Positions 42,272 through 51,082 of a stretch of DNA of 64,000 nucleotides are shown one piece after another. The translations under genes were made by a program, and so were the position numbers. Under the pieces are notes generated by a model that saw only the letters and a list, made by a program, of their open reading frames with translations, was not told the origin of the DNA and made no database searches. The stretch is from Candidatus Firestoneibacteriota bacterium (GTDB lineage: Bacteria; Oederibacteriota; D2-FULL-39-29; CAIOVX01). The first letter of the stretch is position 1, and each line of letters opens with the position of its first letter. Where the stretch lies: positions 44,831-108,830 of the forward strand of contig CAIOVX010000022.1 in the NCBI GenBank assembly GCA_903861835.1. The letters run 5' to 3'.

Positions 42272-43998
42272 CGGAAAAGACAAAGAAGACATCGGCAGGA
42301 AAGAAGGCAAGCAATCTGGCCCAGCTTGTGGAAATGAGCAAAGAGAAGGGTTATCTCACTTACCAGGATGTGAATGAAGTGCTGCCGGAAGACGTAATCT
42401 CTCCGGACGAGATAGACGGCATACTCTCCAAACTTGATGAAATGGATATTCACGTAACTGACGCCCCGAAAGACGAGAAGGGGCTGAAGACGCCGAACGG
42501 CGAAATACATTTTTCCGCTGCTTCGGACGTGGGGCTTGACGACCCGATACGCCTGTATCTGCGCTCTATGGGGCAGATCTCCATCCTTTCGCGCGAAGAA
42601 GAACTTTCGCTCGCGGAAGAGATAGAAAAGGCAGAAGAGGAAATAGACAAAATACTCTACGAATCCAGGTTCGTGCTTGAAAAGATAAATGCGTTTACGG
42701 TGGAAGTCCTGGACAACACAAAGCAGATTCAGGACCTGATGAACATAGATACCGACGGCGAGATAAGCCCTCGTATTATAAAAAAATACAAAAAACACCT
42801 GCGCGACACTCTAAGAAAAATACGCGGGGAGGAAAGCAAGTTAGAGAAGTTTGAGGTTAAGCTTTCCAAGAAAAGAATCAGCGACAAGGCCAGGGCTCTG
42901 CTCGAAGAGAAAAAGATAGAGAGCCGCGGCAGAATCATAGACTGTTATATTGACCTGGATATCAGCCTGGATGAGAAAGAGCTTATGATCCAGAGCGTTA
43001 AGGACATGGCTTTTGAGATAACCAAGGCCGAGAAGGAGATTACAGACCTTGAGAAGGGGAGCCGGCTTTCCCGCGACCAGATTAAAAAAGCAGTCGCAGG
43101 AAAAAAGATTGATGCCAGGCACAAATTGTCGCAGGCAGAGCTTTCAGAGCTGAGCAGGCAGATAAGCGTAGCGGAAAAGAAAATAAAGGCTGTCGCTGAA
43201 ACCGTGGGCAGCAACGCTTTTAAAGTAAAGGCTGACACCAGAAAGATAGTGGAGAACGAACAGAGGGCTTACAATGCCAAGATGAAGTTGGTGCGCGCAA
43301 ACCTTAGGCTCGTTGTTTCCGTGGCAAAAAAATACACCAACAGGGGACTGCATTTTCTTGACCTTATACAGGAAGGCAACATCGGTTTGATGCGCGCCGT
43401 TGACAAGTTTGAATACAAAAGAGGTTACAAGTTTTCCACATATGCGACCTGGTGGATTAGGCAGGCGATTACCCGTGCCATAGCGGACCAGGGGCGCACC
43501 ATTAGGGTGCCGGTGCATATGATAGAGACCCTGAACAAGCTGGTGAAGAATTACAGGGAACTTTTGCAGCATTTCGGCAGGGAACCTTCTCCGGACGAGC
43601 TGGCCAAAAAAATGGCGCTTCCCATAGAAAAAGTAAGGGAAGTTTTAAAGATTGCCCAGGAACCCATCTCTCTTGAGACCCCGATCGGCGAGGATAAGGA
43701 CGGCCATCTTGGGGATATCATAGAGGACAAGGAAGTTATCTCTCCGCAGGTGGCAGCGGCGCACATGATACTTCAGGAACAGTTGGAGAAGATTCTGCAC
43801 ACTTTAAAGACCAGGGAAGCGGAGGTTATCCGGCTTCGTTTTGGCATAAACAAACCTTATCCGTACACCCTTGAGGAAGTCGGTAATATCTTTAACATTA
43901 CGAGGGAAAGGGTAAGGCAGATTGAAGCAAAGGCGCTCAGGAAGCTCCGGCACCCGGTAAGGGCGAAATACTTGAAGGGGTTCCTGGAGCAGCAGTAA
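42268..43998 (+). CDS. rpoD: Primary sigma factor RpoD (sigma70)
   Basis: A 576-residue group 1 sigma factor. Region 1.1 ([20 protein letters not shown]), region 1.2 ([20 protein letters not shown]), a long charged non-conserved region (~140-320), region 2 ([57 protein letters not shown]), region 3, and region 4 ([20 protein letters not shown]). The strong match of region 2.4/4.2 to consensus sigma70 fits the TTGACA/TATAAT promoters across the window. GTG start within the dnaG stop. Confidence 0.97.
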   Translation: MTEKTKKTSAGKKASNLAQLVEMSKEKGYLTYQDVNEVLPEDVISPDEIDGILSKLDEMDIHVTDAPKDEKGLKTPNGEIHFSAASDVGLDDPIRLYLRSMGQISILSREEELSLAEEIEKAEEEIDKILYESRFVLEKINAFTVEVLDNTKQIQDLMNIDTDGEISPRIIKKYKKHLRDTLRKIRGEESKLEKFEVKLSKKRISDKARALLEEKKIESRGRIIDCYIDLDISLDEKELMIQSVKDMAFEITKAEKEITDLEKGSRLSRDQIKKAVAGKKIDARHKLSQAELSELSRQISVAEKKIKAVAETVGSNAFKVKADTRKIVENEQRAYNAKMKLVRANLRLVVSVAKKYTNRGLHFLDLIQEGNIGLMRAVDKFEYKRGYKFSTYATWWIRQAITRAIADQGRTIRVPVHMIETLNKLVKNYRELLQHFGREPSPDELAKKMALPIEKVREVLKIAQEPISLETPIGEDKDGHLGDIIEDKEVISPQVAAAHMILQEQLEKILHTLKTREAEVIRLRFGINKPYPYTLEEVGNIFNITRERVRQIEAKALRKLRHPVRAKYLKGFLEQQ

Positions 43999-44008
43999 CA
44001 TTACATTT

Positions 44009-44043
44009 CCTTCCCCTTCTTAATCAGGGGAGGGTTCGGGTTG
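44009..44043. repeat. CT-rich palindrome after rpoD
   Basis: CCTTCCCCTTCT and AGGGGAGGG with GTTCGGGTTGGG beyond, the same family as at 10381 and 19049. About 10 bases after the rpoD stop and before the true terminator. Confidence 0.65.
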
Positions 44044-44073
44044 GGTTAATAATTCAATCGAAACAGAATCACA

Positions 44074-44103
44074 AGGGCTCCGTTATCCCGGAGCCTTTTT
44101 TTG
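44074..44103 (+). terminator. Terminator of the rpsU-rpoD operon
   Basis: GGCTCCG/CGGAGCC stem with a 6-nt loop, followed by seven T. It closes the operon 75 bases after rpoD. Confidence 0.85.
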
Positions 44104-44126
44104 CCTGTCGCTTCTTAATCATCCTT

Positions 44127-44157
44127 ACGTTAGTAACGTTAAGAACGTTAAAAACAT
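44127..44157 (-). repeat. Nonamer minisatellite after the nitroreductase gene
   Basis: ACGTTAGTA, ACGTTAAGA, ACGTTAAAA and a partial ACATAAATG on the plus strand; minus-sense form of the nonamer. Seven bases past the stop of the minus-strand gene. Confidence 0.75.
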
Positions 44158-44164
44158 AAATGTA

Positions 44165-44995
44165 TCATCTTTCCGGGAAATACCTTACCTGCACCTTTTT
44201 TCTTCTCGGTACGGAATGGTACTGGAATGAAGGGTAGCCGAACATCAGGGCATAACCCACGCTAAAATCCTCAGGCAGCTCAAGAGCCGTCTGCAGCGGT
44301 TTCCAGCTCTTGATTGCCATTATGAAAAAACCACCCCAACAGGTTCCGATGCCCCTGGAGGACAGGAGCAGTTCAAGCTGGGTCATCGCTATAATCGCGT
44401 CTGTGGCCCCGCTCCCGTTAAGCGGGCTGTAATAGTTTACGGCAAGATGAGGAGCATTCCTGCAAAAAAGGTCATTGCCTTTTTCATAGGCTTCAATGAA
44501 ATGATCCAAGGAAAACTTGAGCTTTGCTTCCGGATCGCTTTCCTTGAGGAATTTCATCCAGTCCACGGCTATTTCCGTGAATTTCCTGACCTCATTTTGG
44601 CCGTTAACGACCAGCCATTTTACTCCCTGGCTGTTGCCGCCGGTAGGAGAATATTTTAGCGCTCCGAAGGCGGCATCAAGGTCTTGTCTCGGGACGGCAG
44701 CGTCCTTGAAATCCCGAATAGAGCGCCTGTATCTCAGAAAGGCTTCAAGCTGCTCAGGAGCGAGGCTTTCAGTTTTAGGTCTTTCATTGGTTTTATCCGC
44801 GGGGCGGAATTGAAGGACTAAAGCGCGTTCCGGGCAGACAGCCTCACAGTGACCACATCTTATGCAAAAAGGCCTGCGCGTTTCAGGTATTTCGGGGAAC
44901 CCCCCTGAGCCCGCCGTCATAACGTCTGCCGGACAGTCTTTTACGCACAGTCCGCATTTGTTACATTTAGAGTTATCAAGCGCTATTTTGCTCAT
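44165..44995 (-). CDS. Ferredoxin-nitroreductase fusion
   Basis: A 276-residue protein: two 4Fe-4S cluster motifs at the N-terminus (CNKCGLCVKDCPADV and CIRCGHCEAVCPERA), then an FMN-binding nitroreductase domain (RYRRSIRDFKD, KYSPTGGNSQGVKWLVV, GIGTCWGGFF). Such fusions are common in anaerobes and may pass ferredoxin electrons to nitro compounds or quinone-like acceptors. The start at 44995 is set by GAGGTG eight bases upstream and the promoter at 45011-45039. Confidence 0.88.
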   Translation of the reverse strand: MSKIALDNSKCNKCGLCVKDCPADVMTAGSGGFPEIPETRRPFCIRCGHCEAVCPERALVLQFRPADKTNERPKTESLAPEQLEAFLRYRRSIRDFKDAAVPRQDLDAAFGALKYSPTGGNSQGVKWLVVNGQNEVRKFTEIAVDWMKFLKESDPEAKLKFSLDHFIEAYEKGNDLFCRNAPHLAVNYYSPLNGSGATDAIIAMTQLELLLSSRGIGTCWGGFFIMAIKSWKPLQTALELPEDFSVGYALMFGYPSFQYHSVPRRKKVQVRYFPER

Positions 44996-45010
44996 TTTGC
45001 ACCTCGTTTG

Positions 45011-45039
45011 ATTGTAGGTTATGCAGGGGTCTTTGTCAA
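45011..45039 (-). promoter_or_regulatory. Promoter of the nitroreductase gene
   Basis: Minus strand TTGACA, 17-bp spacer, TACAAT. A near-consensus sigma70 promoter directly before the gene. Confidence 0.75.
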
Positions 45040-45060
45040 GGAAAGCGGCCTGCAATGGTA

Positions 45061-45089
45061 TTGAAAAGATATGAATTCTCTGGTAAAAT
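45061..45089 (+). promoter_or_regulatory. Promoter of the 2-hydroxyacid dehydrogenase gene
   Basis: TTGAAA, 17-bp spacer, extended TGG-TAAAAT. A second TATAAT lies at 45117-45122 without a matching -35. Divergent from the nitroreductase promoter. Confidence 0.5.
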
Positions 45090-45142
45090 CAACGCCCATG
45101 CTGTTGACCCCGTAATTATAATTCAATTCAGGGAGCTTTGCG

Positions 45143-46105
45143 ATGAAGATTGTTGTGCTTGACGGTTTTGCCTTAAATCCCGGGGATCTTTCCTGGGAAG
45201 GTCTGGAAATGCTCGGAGAGCTGTCGGTGTACGACAGAACTCCTGCTGCGTTTGTCGCGGAAAGATGCAAGGACGCCGAGGTTGTGCTCAGCAACAAAAC
45301 GGTTATGGGTGACAAGGATTTTGCCCAGCTGCCTTCCCTCCGGTTAATAAGCCTGCTTGCCACCGGTTATAATGTGATAGACACTATAGCTGCGAAAAAA
45401 AGGGAAATCATGGTTTCCAATATACCTGCTTACGGAACTAGTTCTGTTTCACAGATGGCTTTTGCGCATATTCTAGAGTTTTGTCAGCATGTCCAGCACC
45501 ACAGTGATGAGACCAAGAAAGGGCGCTGGGCCCAAACCGTTGATTGGTGTTTTTGGGATTTTCCTCTCTTTGAACTCGCGGGCAAGACTATGGGTGTAAT
45601 AGGTTTCGGGCGCATAGGGCAGACAACCGGAGATATAGCCCAGGCTTTCGGGATGAAACTTATTGCCCACGATGTCTACAGGTCAGACCAGTCGCGTAGA
45701 AAAGATTTCCGTTGGGCGGATACCGCGGAGCAGGTTCTTATCGAGTCGGATTTTGTCAGCCTGCATTGCAACCTTACCGGCGATAATGTCAAAATGATAA
45801 ATTACGAGACGCTCAAGAAAATGAAGCGCACGGCTTTTCTCGTGAATACGTCGCGCGGTCCGCTGGTGGATGAGGCCGGGCTTGCCAGGGCGTTAAACGA
45901 AGGTTTAATCGCAGGAGCCGGTCTTGATGTCCTTGAGCAGGAGCCGCCGAGGAAAGACGACCCTATCTACAGAGCGAAGAATATATTTATAACTCCGCAC
46001 ATCTCCTGGGCAACCAAAGAGGCGCGAGCGCGTCTGATGGCTCTGGCCGTAGAGAACGTGAAAGCATATAAGGCTGGGAAGCCTATAAATATAGTAAACA
46101 AGTAA
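45143..46105 (+). CDS. D-isomer-specific 2-hydroxyacid dehydrogenase
   Basis: A 320-residue NAD-dependent enzyme. NAD fold GKTMGVIGFGRIGQTTGDIA (residue ~150), catalytic Arg in NTSRGPLVDE, Glu in LDVLEQEPPR and His in ITPHISWATKEA. The type is close to glycerate/hydroxypyruvate reductase (VVLSNKTVMGDKDFAQLPSL). The exact substrate cannot be set. AGGGAG precedes the ATG. A nonamer array follows six bases after the stop. Confidence 0.88.
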   Translation: MKIVVLDGFALNPGDLSWEGLEMLGELSVYDRTPAAFVAERCKDAEVVLSNKTVMGDKDFAQLPSLRLISLLATGYNVIDTIAAKKREIMVSNIPAYGTSSVSQMAFAHILEFCQHVQHHSDETKKGRWAQTVDWCFWDFPLFELAGKTMGVIGFGRIGQTTGDIAQAFGMKLIAHDVYRSDQSRRKDFRWADTAEQVLIESDFVSLHCNLTGDNVKMINYETLKKMKRTAFLVNTSRGPLVDEAGLARALNEGLIAGAGLDVLEQEPPRKDDPIYRAKNIFITPHISWATKEARARLMALAVENVKAYKAGKPINIVNK

Positions 46106-46111
46106 AAAATT

Positions 46112-46155
46112 ACGTTCATAACGTTTAAAGGTTTTTAACGTTCTTAACGTAAACC
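46112..46155 (+). repeat. Nonamer minisatellite after the hydroxyacid dehydrogenase gene
   Basis: ACGTTCATA, ACGTTTAAA, GGTTTTTA (8 bp), ACGTTCTTA, ACGTAAACC. Begins six bases after the stop, in the gene's sense. Confidence 0.8.
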
Positions 46156-46200
46156 GGTGTAAAAATATCTGTTCCAAAGAAGCTTTTGCCTTGTGGTCTC

Positions 46201-46265
46201 GAGGCTTACCTCAATATCATGCCAACCCGGGTTAACAGTCTTTGCTTTAATGCTGTAATACAGCA
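46201..46265. promoter_or_regulatory. Cluster of palindromes upstream of glnA
   Basis: Three perfect inverted repeats: GAGG/CCTC (46201-46212), AACCCGGGTT (46224-46233) and TGCTGTA-A-TACAGCA (46251-46265). They lie 82-146 bp upstream of the glnA -35 box and could bind regulators. The last, followed by AAAAA, could instead be a weak terminator on either strand. The remaining ~80 bases to the promoter are AT-rich with nothing else visible. Confidence 0.35.
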
Positions 46266-46346
46266 AAAATATAACCCACAAATGTCAATATTAACAAAAC
46301 TGTAGACCTAAAACTCCTGATATTACATAATAATAGCAAAAATATC

Positions 46347-46375
46347 TTGACACAAACGGAAAACAGGGGTAGAAT
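46347..46375 (+). promoter_or_regulatory. Promoter of glnA
   Basis: TTGACA, exactly 17 bp, TAGAAT. Start point near 46382, directly at the GGAGGG ribosome site, so the leader is only ~13 nt. Confidence 0.75.
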
Positions 46376-46394
46376 TCGGCTGGAGGGTATAAAA

Positions 46395-48503
46395 ATGGCC
46401 AGAAAAATCAGTGAATTGTACGGGGAGTTGACCTTCAGCCGCAAGGTTATGAAGGAAAAACTCAGCAAAGAGGTGTATGCCAAGCTCGTCGAAACCATAG
46501 ACGAAGGCTCTCCTCTGGATCACGACATTGCGGCGGATGTTGCTCATGCCATGAAGGAATGGGCGATAGAAAACGGCGCGACGCATTTCACGCATTGGTT
46601 TCAGCCGCAAAGAGGCGGCACGGCAGAAAAGCATGATGCTTTCATAACCTATGGAGAGAACGGAGAGATCGTTGAGAGATTATCCGCTTCTCAATTAATA
46701 CAGTCTGAACCGGACGCGTCTTCTTTCCCTTCCGGCGGCATAAGATCCACTTTTGAAGCCAGGGGCTACACGGCCTGGGACCCGACCTCACCCGCGTTCC
46801 TGCTTGAATCAGAGGACTCCAAAACGCTGGTAATCCCGTCGGTCTTCCTGTCGTGGACAGGCGCGGTGCTTGATCTTAAGACCCCGCTGCTCCGCTCTCA
46901 GAGGGCGCTAAACGAGATAGCAATAAAGCTTCAGCGGCTGCTCGGCAACCGCATGGCAAAGAGGATCAAGATCAATGTCGGGCCGGAACAGGAATATTTT
47001 CTCTTCAACAAGGAGCTCTTTGAGAAGAGGCCGGACCTGGTGATTACCGGCAGGACGCTCTTCGGAGCCGCGCCGGCAAAAGGCCAGCAGATGGAAGACC
47101 ATTATTTCGGCTCCATAAAGGACAAAGTACTGAACTTCATGGAAGATTTTGACATGGAGCTTTTCAGGAGAGGGATACCCAGCAAGACCAGGCATAACGA
47201 GGTCGCCCCGAACCAGTTTGAAGTCGCTCCCATATATAGCGAGTCAAACCTGGGCATAGACAACAACCTTAAGCTCATGGACATCATGAAGAAAGTCGCT
47301 GAAAAGCACGGCATGATCGCGTGCGTCCACGAAAAGCCGCTTTCCGGCGTAAACGGTTCCGGCAAGCACTTGAACTGGTCCATTGGCGACGATACCGGCA
47401 CGAACTACCTGGAGCCGTCAAAGTCGCCGCTTAAGAACACGAGCTTCCTTCTGACGCTTGGAGCTATCATGATCGGCGTCAACAAGTTCGGCGGGATTCT
47501 CCGCGCGGCTGTAGCCGACGCGGGCAACGACCACAGGCTGGGCGCCAACGAAGCGCCGCCGGCGATTATGTCCATTTACCTCGGCGAGTACCTAGACCAG
47601 ATCTTCAATGAGATCGCGGGCATAGGCAGCAAGCCGACCGAAAAGCAGATTGCGCAGATAAACCTCGGCGTCCAGAACCTGCCGAATGTCGCGAAAGACT
47701 ATTCCGACAGGAACAGGACTTCGCCGATAGCTTTTACCGGCAACAAGTTTGAGTTTAGGGCGGTCGGGTCTTCGCAGAACTGCTCGGAAGCGGCAACTAT
47801 ATTTAACATGATTACAACCTACGGCTACTCCGAGATTTATGACAGGCTCTCAAAGATGTCCGGGGACGATGTAAAGGCTAACGCGCTTGTCCTGCTCAAG
47901 GATATAGTAAAGGAGACCAAGAGGGTCAGGTACGAAGGGAACGGCTATTCTGAAGAGTGGCATAAGGAAGCGGAGAAGAGGGGCTTGCCAAACACCAAGA
48001 CAACCCCGGAAGCGCTCGCGCAGTTCCATGCCAAGGATGTGAAGGAGCTCTTTATAAAGTTCAAGATTCTTTCCGAGCACGAGCTTGACGCCAAGATAGA
48101 AGTAAAGCTTGAAACCTATGTGAAGATCAAGGACATAGAGTTTAAGACCGCCATTAATATGGCCAAAACGCTTGTAATGCCGGCAGTCGCTGAGCATATA
48201 AAAAATATAGCGAAAGCCGCAGTTGCATCCGCCGAGGCAGGCGTAAAATCAAAGGCGCTCATAAACGAGCTGAAAACCGTCGAAGAGGTATATTCCCAGA
48301 TCAGCGGGAATGTTTCAAAGTTTGACGCGCTCCAGGCCAAGATAGGAAATATTTCCGACCTGCACAAGAAGGCAAACGCCTGCGCAGTAGAGGGGGCGAA
48401 AGGTCTGCTTGAGCTTCGCGCGGCTGTAGATACGGCGGAAACTCTGGTCGAAGATTCTCTTTGGCCAATGCCGAAGTACCAGGATTTGCTGCTTAAACTA
48501 TAG
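46395..48503 (+). CDS. glnA: Glutamine synthetase type III
   Basis: A 702-residue GSIII, the long form of glutamine synthetase, assimilating ammonia. Type-specific blocks: THFTHWFQPQRGGTAEKHDA, DPTSPAFLLE, NVGPEQEYFLF, RHNEVAPNQFEVAPIYSESN, HEKPLSGVNGSGKHLNWSIG and RLGANEAPPAIMSIYLGEYL. A C-terminal helical region (~640-702) is usual. The ATG at 46395 follows GGAGGG; the open frame upstream overlaps the promoter. A strong terminator follows. Confidence 0.96.
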   Translation: MARKISELYGELTFSRKVMKEKLSKEVYAKLVETIDEGSPLDHDIAADVAHAMKEWAIENGATHFTHWFQPQRGGTAEKHDAFITYGENGEIVERLSASQLIQSEPDASSFPSGGIRSTFEARGYTAWDPTSPAFLLESEDSKTLVIPSVFLSWTGAVLDLKTPLLRSQRALNEIAIKLQRLLGNRMAKRIKINVGPEQEYFLFNKELFEKRPDLVITGRTLFGAAPAKGQQMEDHYFGSIKDKVLNFMEDFDMELFRRGIPSKTRHNEVAPNQFEVAPIYSESNLGIDNNLKLMDIMKKVAEKHGMIACVHEKPLSGVNGSGKHLNWSIGDDTGTNYLEPSKSPLKNTSFLLTLGAIMIGVNKFGGILRAAVADAGNDHRLGANEAPPAIMSIYLGEYLDQIFNEIAGIGSKPTEKQIAQINLGVQNLPNVAKDYSDRNRTSPIAFTGNKFEFRAVGSSQNCSEAATIFNMITTYGYSEIYDRLSKMSGDDVKANALVLLKDIVKETKRVRYEGNGYSEEWHKEAEKRGLPNTKTTPEALAQFHAKDVKELFIKFKILSEHELDAKIEVKLETYVKIKDIEFKTAINMAKTLVMPAVAEHIKNIAKAAVASAEAGVKSKALINELKTVEEVYSQISGNVSKFDALQAKIGNISDLHKKANACAVEGAKGLLELRAAVDTAETLVEDSLWPMPKYQDLLLKL

Positions 48504-48540
48504 AGTACCAGGGCCTTCGAGCCGCGAAATAAGACTTTAC

Positions 48541-48575
48541 GAAGAGGGCCCGCGAAAGCGGGCTCTCTTTTCATT
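48541..48575 (+). terminator. Terminator of glnA
   Basis: GAGGGCCCGC/GCGGGCTCTC around a GAAA loop, followed by TTTTC. A GC-rich, stable hairpin. Confidence 0.75.
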
Positions 48576-48597
48576 TCTGCTTTCACAGATGTTCTTG

Positions 48598-48606
48598 TGC
48601 TATAAT
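48598..48606 (+). promoter_or_regulatory. Extended -10 promoter of the toroid/MoxR cluster
   Basis: TGC-TATAAT with no clear -35. The start point near 48613 gives a 30-nt leader with AAGGGAAGG before the ATG at 48644. Confidence 0.5.
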
Positions 48607-48643
48607 TAGTACCGGAAAAAATATCTGGCCTAAGGGAAGGAAA

Positions 48644-51034
48644 ATGACCAAAACGGCATGCCTGTCAGTGATCCTCTCGCTTATGTTCCTTCAGCACTCC
48701 TTTGCTCTTGCTCCCGGGCAAAACCGTGAAGAGTTCGCCGGCGAAGACCGCGAGGAAGAGGCCTTTAAAGAGGAAGCAAAATGGCATTTTTCCTCGGCGC
48801 AGGACCAGCTAAAGGGCAAGGACGTTTCTGAGAACGACCGGAAAGAAGCGGTCCGGATACTTAACGAAGTTGTCGATTGTTATGATGCGGATTTCCTGGA
48901 AGCTTACAGCCTGCTTGTCAAGCTTTACGGCGAGCTGGGGGATGAAAAAAACAAGTCCGCGGTTGAGGAAAGGTACCGCTCCCGGGAGAAATATTTAAAG
49001 GGTATCAGTTCGGAGGAAAATAAAGAGGTTTATTCCAAAGATCCCGGGCTGGATACGGCGCTCAGGCTGCTTGGATCAGAGAACCCGGAAGAGAGTTCTC
49101 GCGCAAGAATAGAAATTTTGGAGAGGCTGAAAAAAAGCGATCTCACGCCGGAGCTGTCATCCGCTCTTTTAAGCGTCAATACGCGCAGGGCAAGGCGCGC
49201 GGCTGACCTTCTGGGAGAAGCAAAGTCGGCTAAGGCTGTTCCCGCGCTCGGCTCGCTGCTTTTGTCTTCGTCGCCGTCCCTGAAAATCAGAGCCCTGCTT
49301 GCGCTTTCAAAAATAGGGGACGACGCGGCAATCCCTTATTTTATCAAAGCTTTTTCCGATGATTATTACAGCCACTATGACGCGAAGTTTACCGTGAGAG
49401 AAAACGCTTCGGAAGCGCTTTATTCCGTTTTCAAAGGGAAGGCGCTCCCTTTACTGCATGAAGCTTTGAAGGACGAAAGGTTAAGATGGTATGCCCTTGA
49501 GACGCTTAACAGATATCCGCCGGACGGCGCTGCTATCGAAGCGCTTAATACAGCCTTAAGCGACCAAGATGAAAAAGTCGTTCTCGCCGCGTTGAAGGGT
49601 ATCGGTAAATTGGAAAACTACAGGCAATTCCTGCCTAAACTTATCAGTCTTGCTTCCTCGGGAACCCACGGAGCGCGGGTTTTGGCGATAAAGGCAGCGG
49701 GGCGGCGCAAGGAATTCCTGGAAACCGACGTGAGGGCATTGTCAGACAAAGACAAATATGTTGTAAGAGAGGCTGTAAGAGCCCTGGCCTCTTTCAAGCT
49801 TGACGAGGTAAAGGACGCGTTGCTTGGTCTGGCGGATGATGAGAAAGCGGATGTCGCGGCAAGGTGGCATGCAATCAGGGCGCTTGGCGAGAATTACAGG
49901 CAAAACAGCGCGTTTGATCTGGAAAAACTGCTGGATAATGATAACTTCTGGGTCAGGTCGGCAGCTGCTTCGGCTTTGGGAGTTGATGTTTCTGAGAAAA
50001 AAGAATCAGGTAAACCCGCCGTATCGAAGAGCGAGGCCGGTCTTGACCTTCTTGCGCTGAAACTTATGCGGGATTCCGGAAAGATTTACGAGGAGAACAG
50101 GCAGGCAGCCCTAAGAAAAACTGCCGAATTCCTTTTCGCGGCGCAGGAAACTGACGGCCATATCAATAGCAAATACTTTCCGCTTGGCGCGACCCAGCTG
50201 GCGGTAATTTGTCTGGCTTCACGCGGTTATAATGAGAGCGACGGAAGATTTAAGAAAGCGGTGGAGTATGTCCTGGCGCACAGGAACAAGGACGGGTCCT
50301 ATTTTTCCGAGTGCGAGTCAGAACAGGGGAAAATATCGTACCTGACGGCTTACGGCATCAGGGCGCTGGCCTCAACAAGAAATGATAGTTATTCCAAAAG
50401 CATCAGGGAGTCGCTGGCTTTCTTAGGTTCAATACAGGAAGATACCGGCGGGTTTGGCTACTTCAAAGGAAGCAGGGACGACTTGAGCGCCACGGAAACG
50501 GTGATTTCAGGGCTTTCCGCCGGCTACAATTTTCTCGGCAAAAGAAAGACTGATGAGCTCTGGATGAAGGCTTCGGTATATATAAAAGACGAGCAGAATA
50601 AAGACGGCGGCTTCGGCTATATGAGCGACGACGAGATTGACAGAAGTTCCTACGGAAGCATGACCGCGGCGGGACTTACCTGCCTAATGCTTCTGAATAA
50701 AGACAAATCCTCGGTAGAAGTAAAGGGCGCGCTGAACTGGCTCGGAAAGAATTACACTCTTGCGGAAAACCCGAAAGCCCCGTCCGACAAGCATTATCCG
50801 TTTTACCTGAAAAGCCTTTCAGAAGGATTGCATTTGACCGGCATTAGCAGTATAAAAGATGAGAAAGGGTTTGAACACCTCTGGTTTGAAGAGCTTGCGG
50901 AAAAACTCATTAAAACCCAGCGCGCTGACGGCGCTTGGACCGAAAAGTGGTACGAGCCGGTGCTGGCTGCCGAATTTTATATGCTTATTCTGCAATCAGA
51001 AGAGTTGAAGGAATCCGGGCTTGGTTTAAATTAG
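48644..51034 (+). CDS. Exported HEAT-repeat and squalene-cyclase-like toroid protein
   Basis: A 796-residue protein with a signal peptide (CLSVILSLMFLQHSFALAPG), a helical TPR-like region (~30-150), HEAT-like repeats (~180-450: SLKIRALLALSKIGDDAAIP, YVVREAVRALASFKLDEVKD, FWVRSAAASALGVD) and a C-terminal alpha/alpha-toroid of terpene-cyclase/prenyltransferase type (~485-775) with QxxDG-type repeats (QETDGHI, HRNKDGSYF, QEDTGGFGYF, EQNKDGGFGY, QRADGAW). Enzyme activity is unlikely to be terpene cyclisation: it is exported and lacks the DxDD motif. It probably acts as a binding scaffold in the periplasm. It heads the MoxR cluster. Confidence 0.82.
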   Translation: MTKTACLSVILSLMFLQHSFALAPGQNREEFAGEDREEEAFKEEAKWHFSSAQDQLKGKDVSENDRKEAVRILNEVVDCYDADFLEAYSLLVKLYGELGDEKNKSAVEERYRSREKYLKGISSEENKEVYSKDPGLDTALRLLGSENPEESSRARIEILERLKKSDLTPELSSALLSVNTRRARRAADLLGEAKSAKAVPALGSLLLSSSPSLKIRALLALSKIGDDAAIPYFIKAFSDDYYSHYDAKFTVRENASEALYSVFKGKALPLLHEALKDERLRWYALETLNRYPPDGAAIEALNTALSDQDEKVVLAALKGIGKLENYRQFLPKLISLASSGTHGARVLAIKAAGRRKEFLETDVRALSDKDKYVVREAVRALASFKLDEVKDALLGLADDEKADVAARWHAIRALGENYRQNSAFDLEKLLDNDNFWVRSAAASALGVDVSEKKESGKPAVSKSEAGLDLLALKLMRDSGKIYEENRQAALRKTAEFLFAAQETDGHINSKYFPLGATQLAVICLASRGYNESDGRFKKAVEYVLAHRNKDGSYFSECESEQGKISYLTAYGIRALASTRNDSYSKSIRESLAFLGSIQEDTGGFGYFKGSRDDLSATETVISGLSAGYNFLGKRKTDELWMKASVYIKDEQNKDGGFGYMSDDEIDRSSYGSMTAAGLTCLMLLNKDKSSVEVKGALNWLGKNYTLAENPKAPSDKHYPFYLKSLSEGLHLTGISSIKDEKGFEHLWFEELAEKLIKTQRADGAWTEKWYEPVLAAEFYMLILQSEELKESGLGLN

Positions 51035-51082
51035 TAAGGCCGCTCGCGGCGGCGAAATATTCTTCCCGCAGAGGATGGTTAT

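Noticed and set aside
48644..51034. Calling the toroid proteins squalene-hopene cyclases
   Set aside because: Only the QxxDG-type repeats are shared. The DxDD catalytic motif is missing and both proteins have signal peptides.
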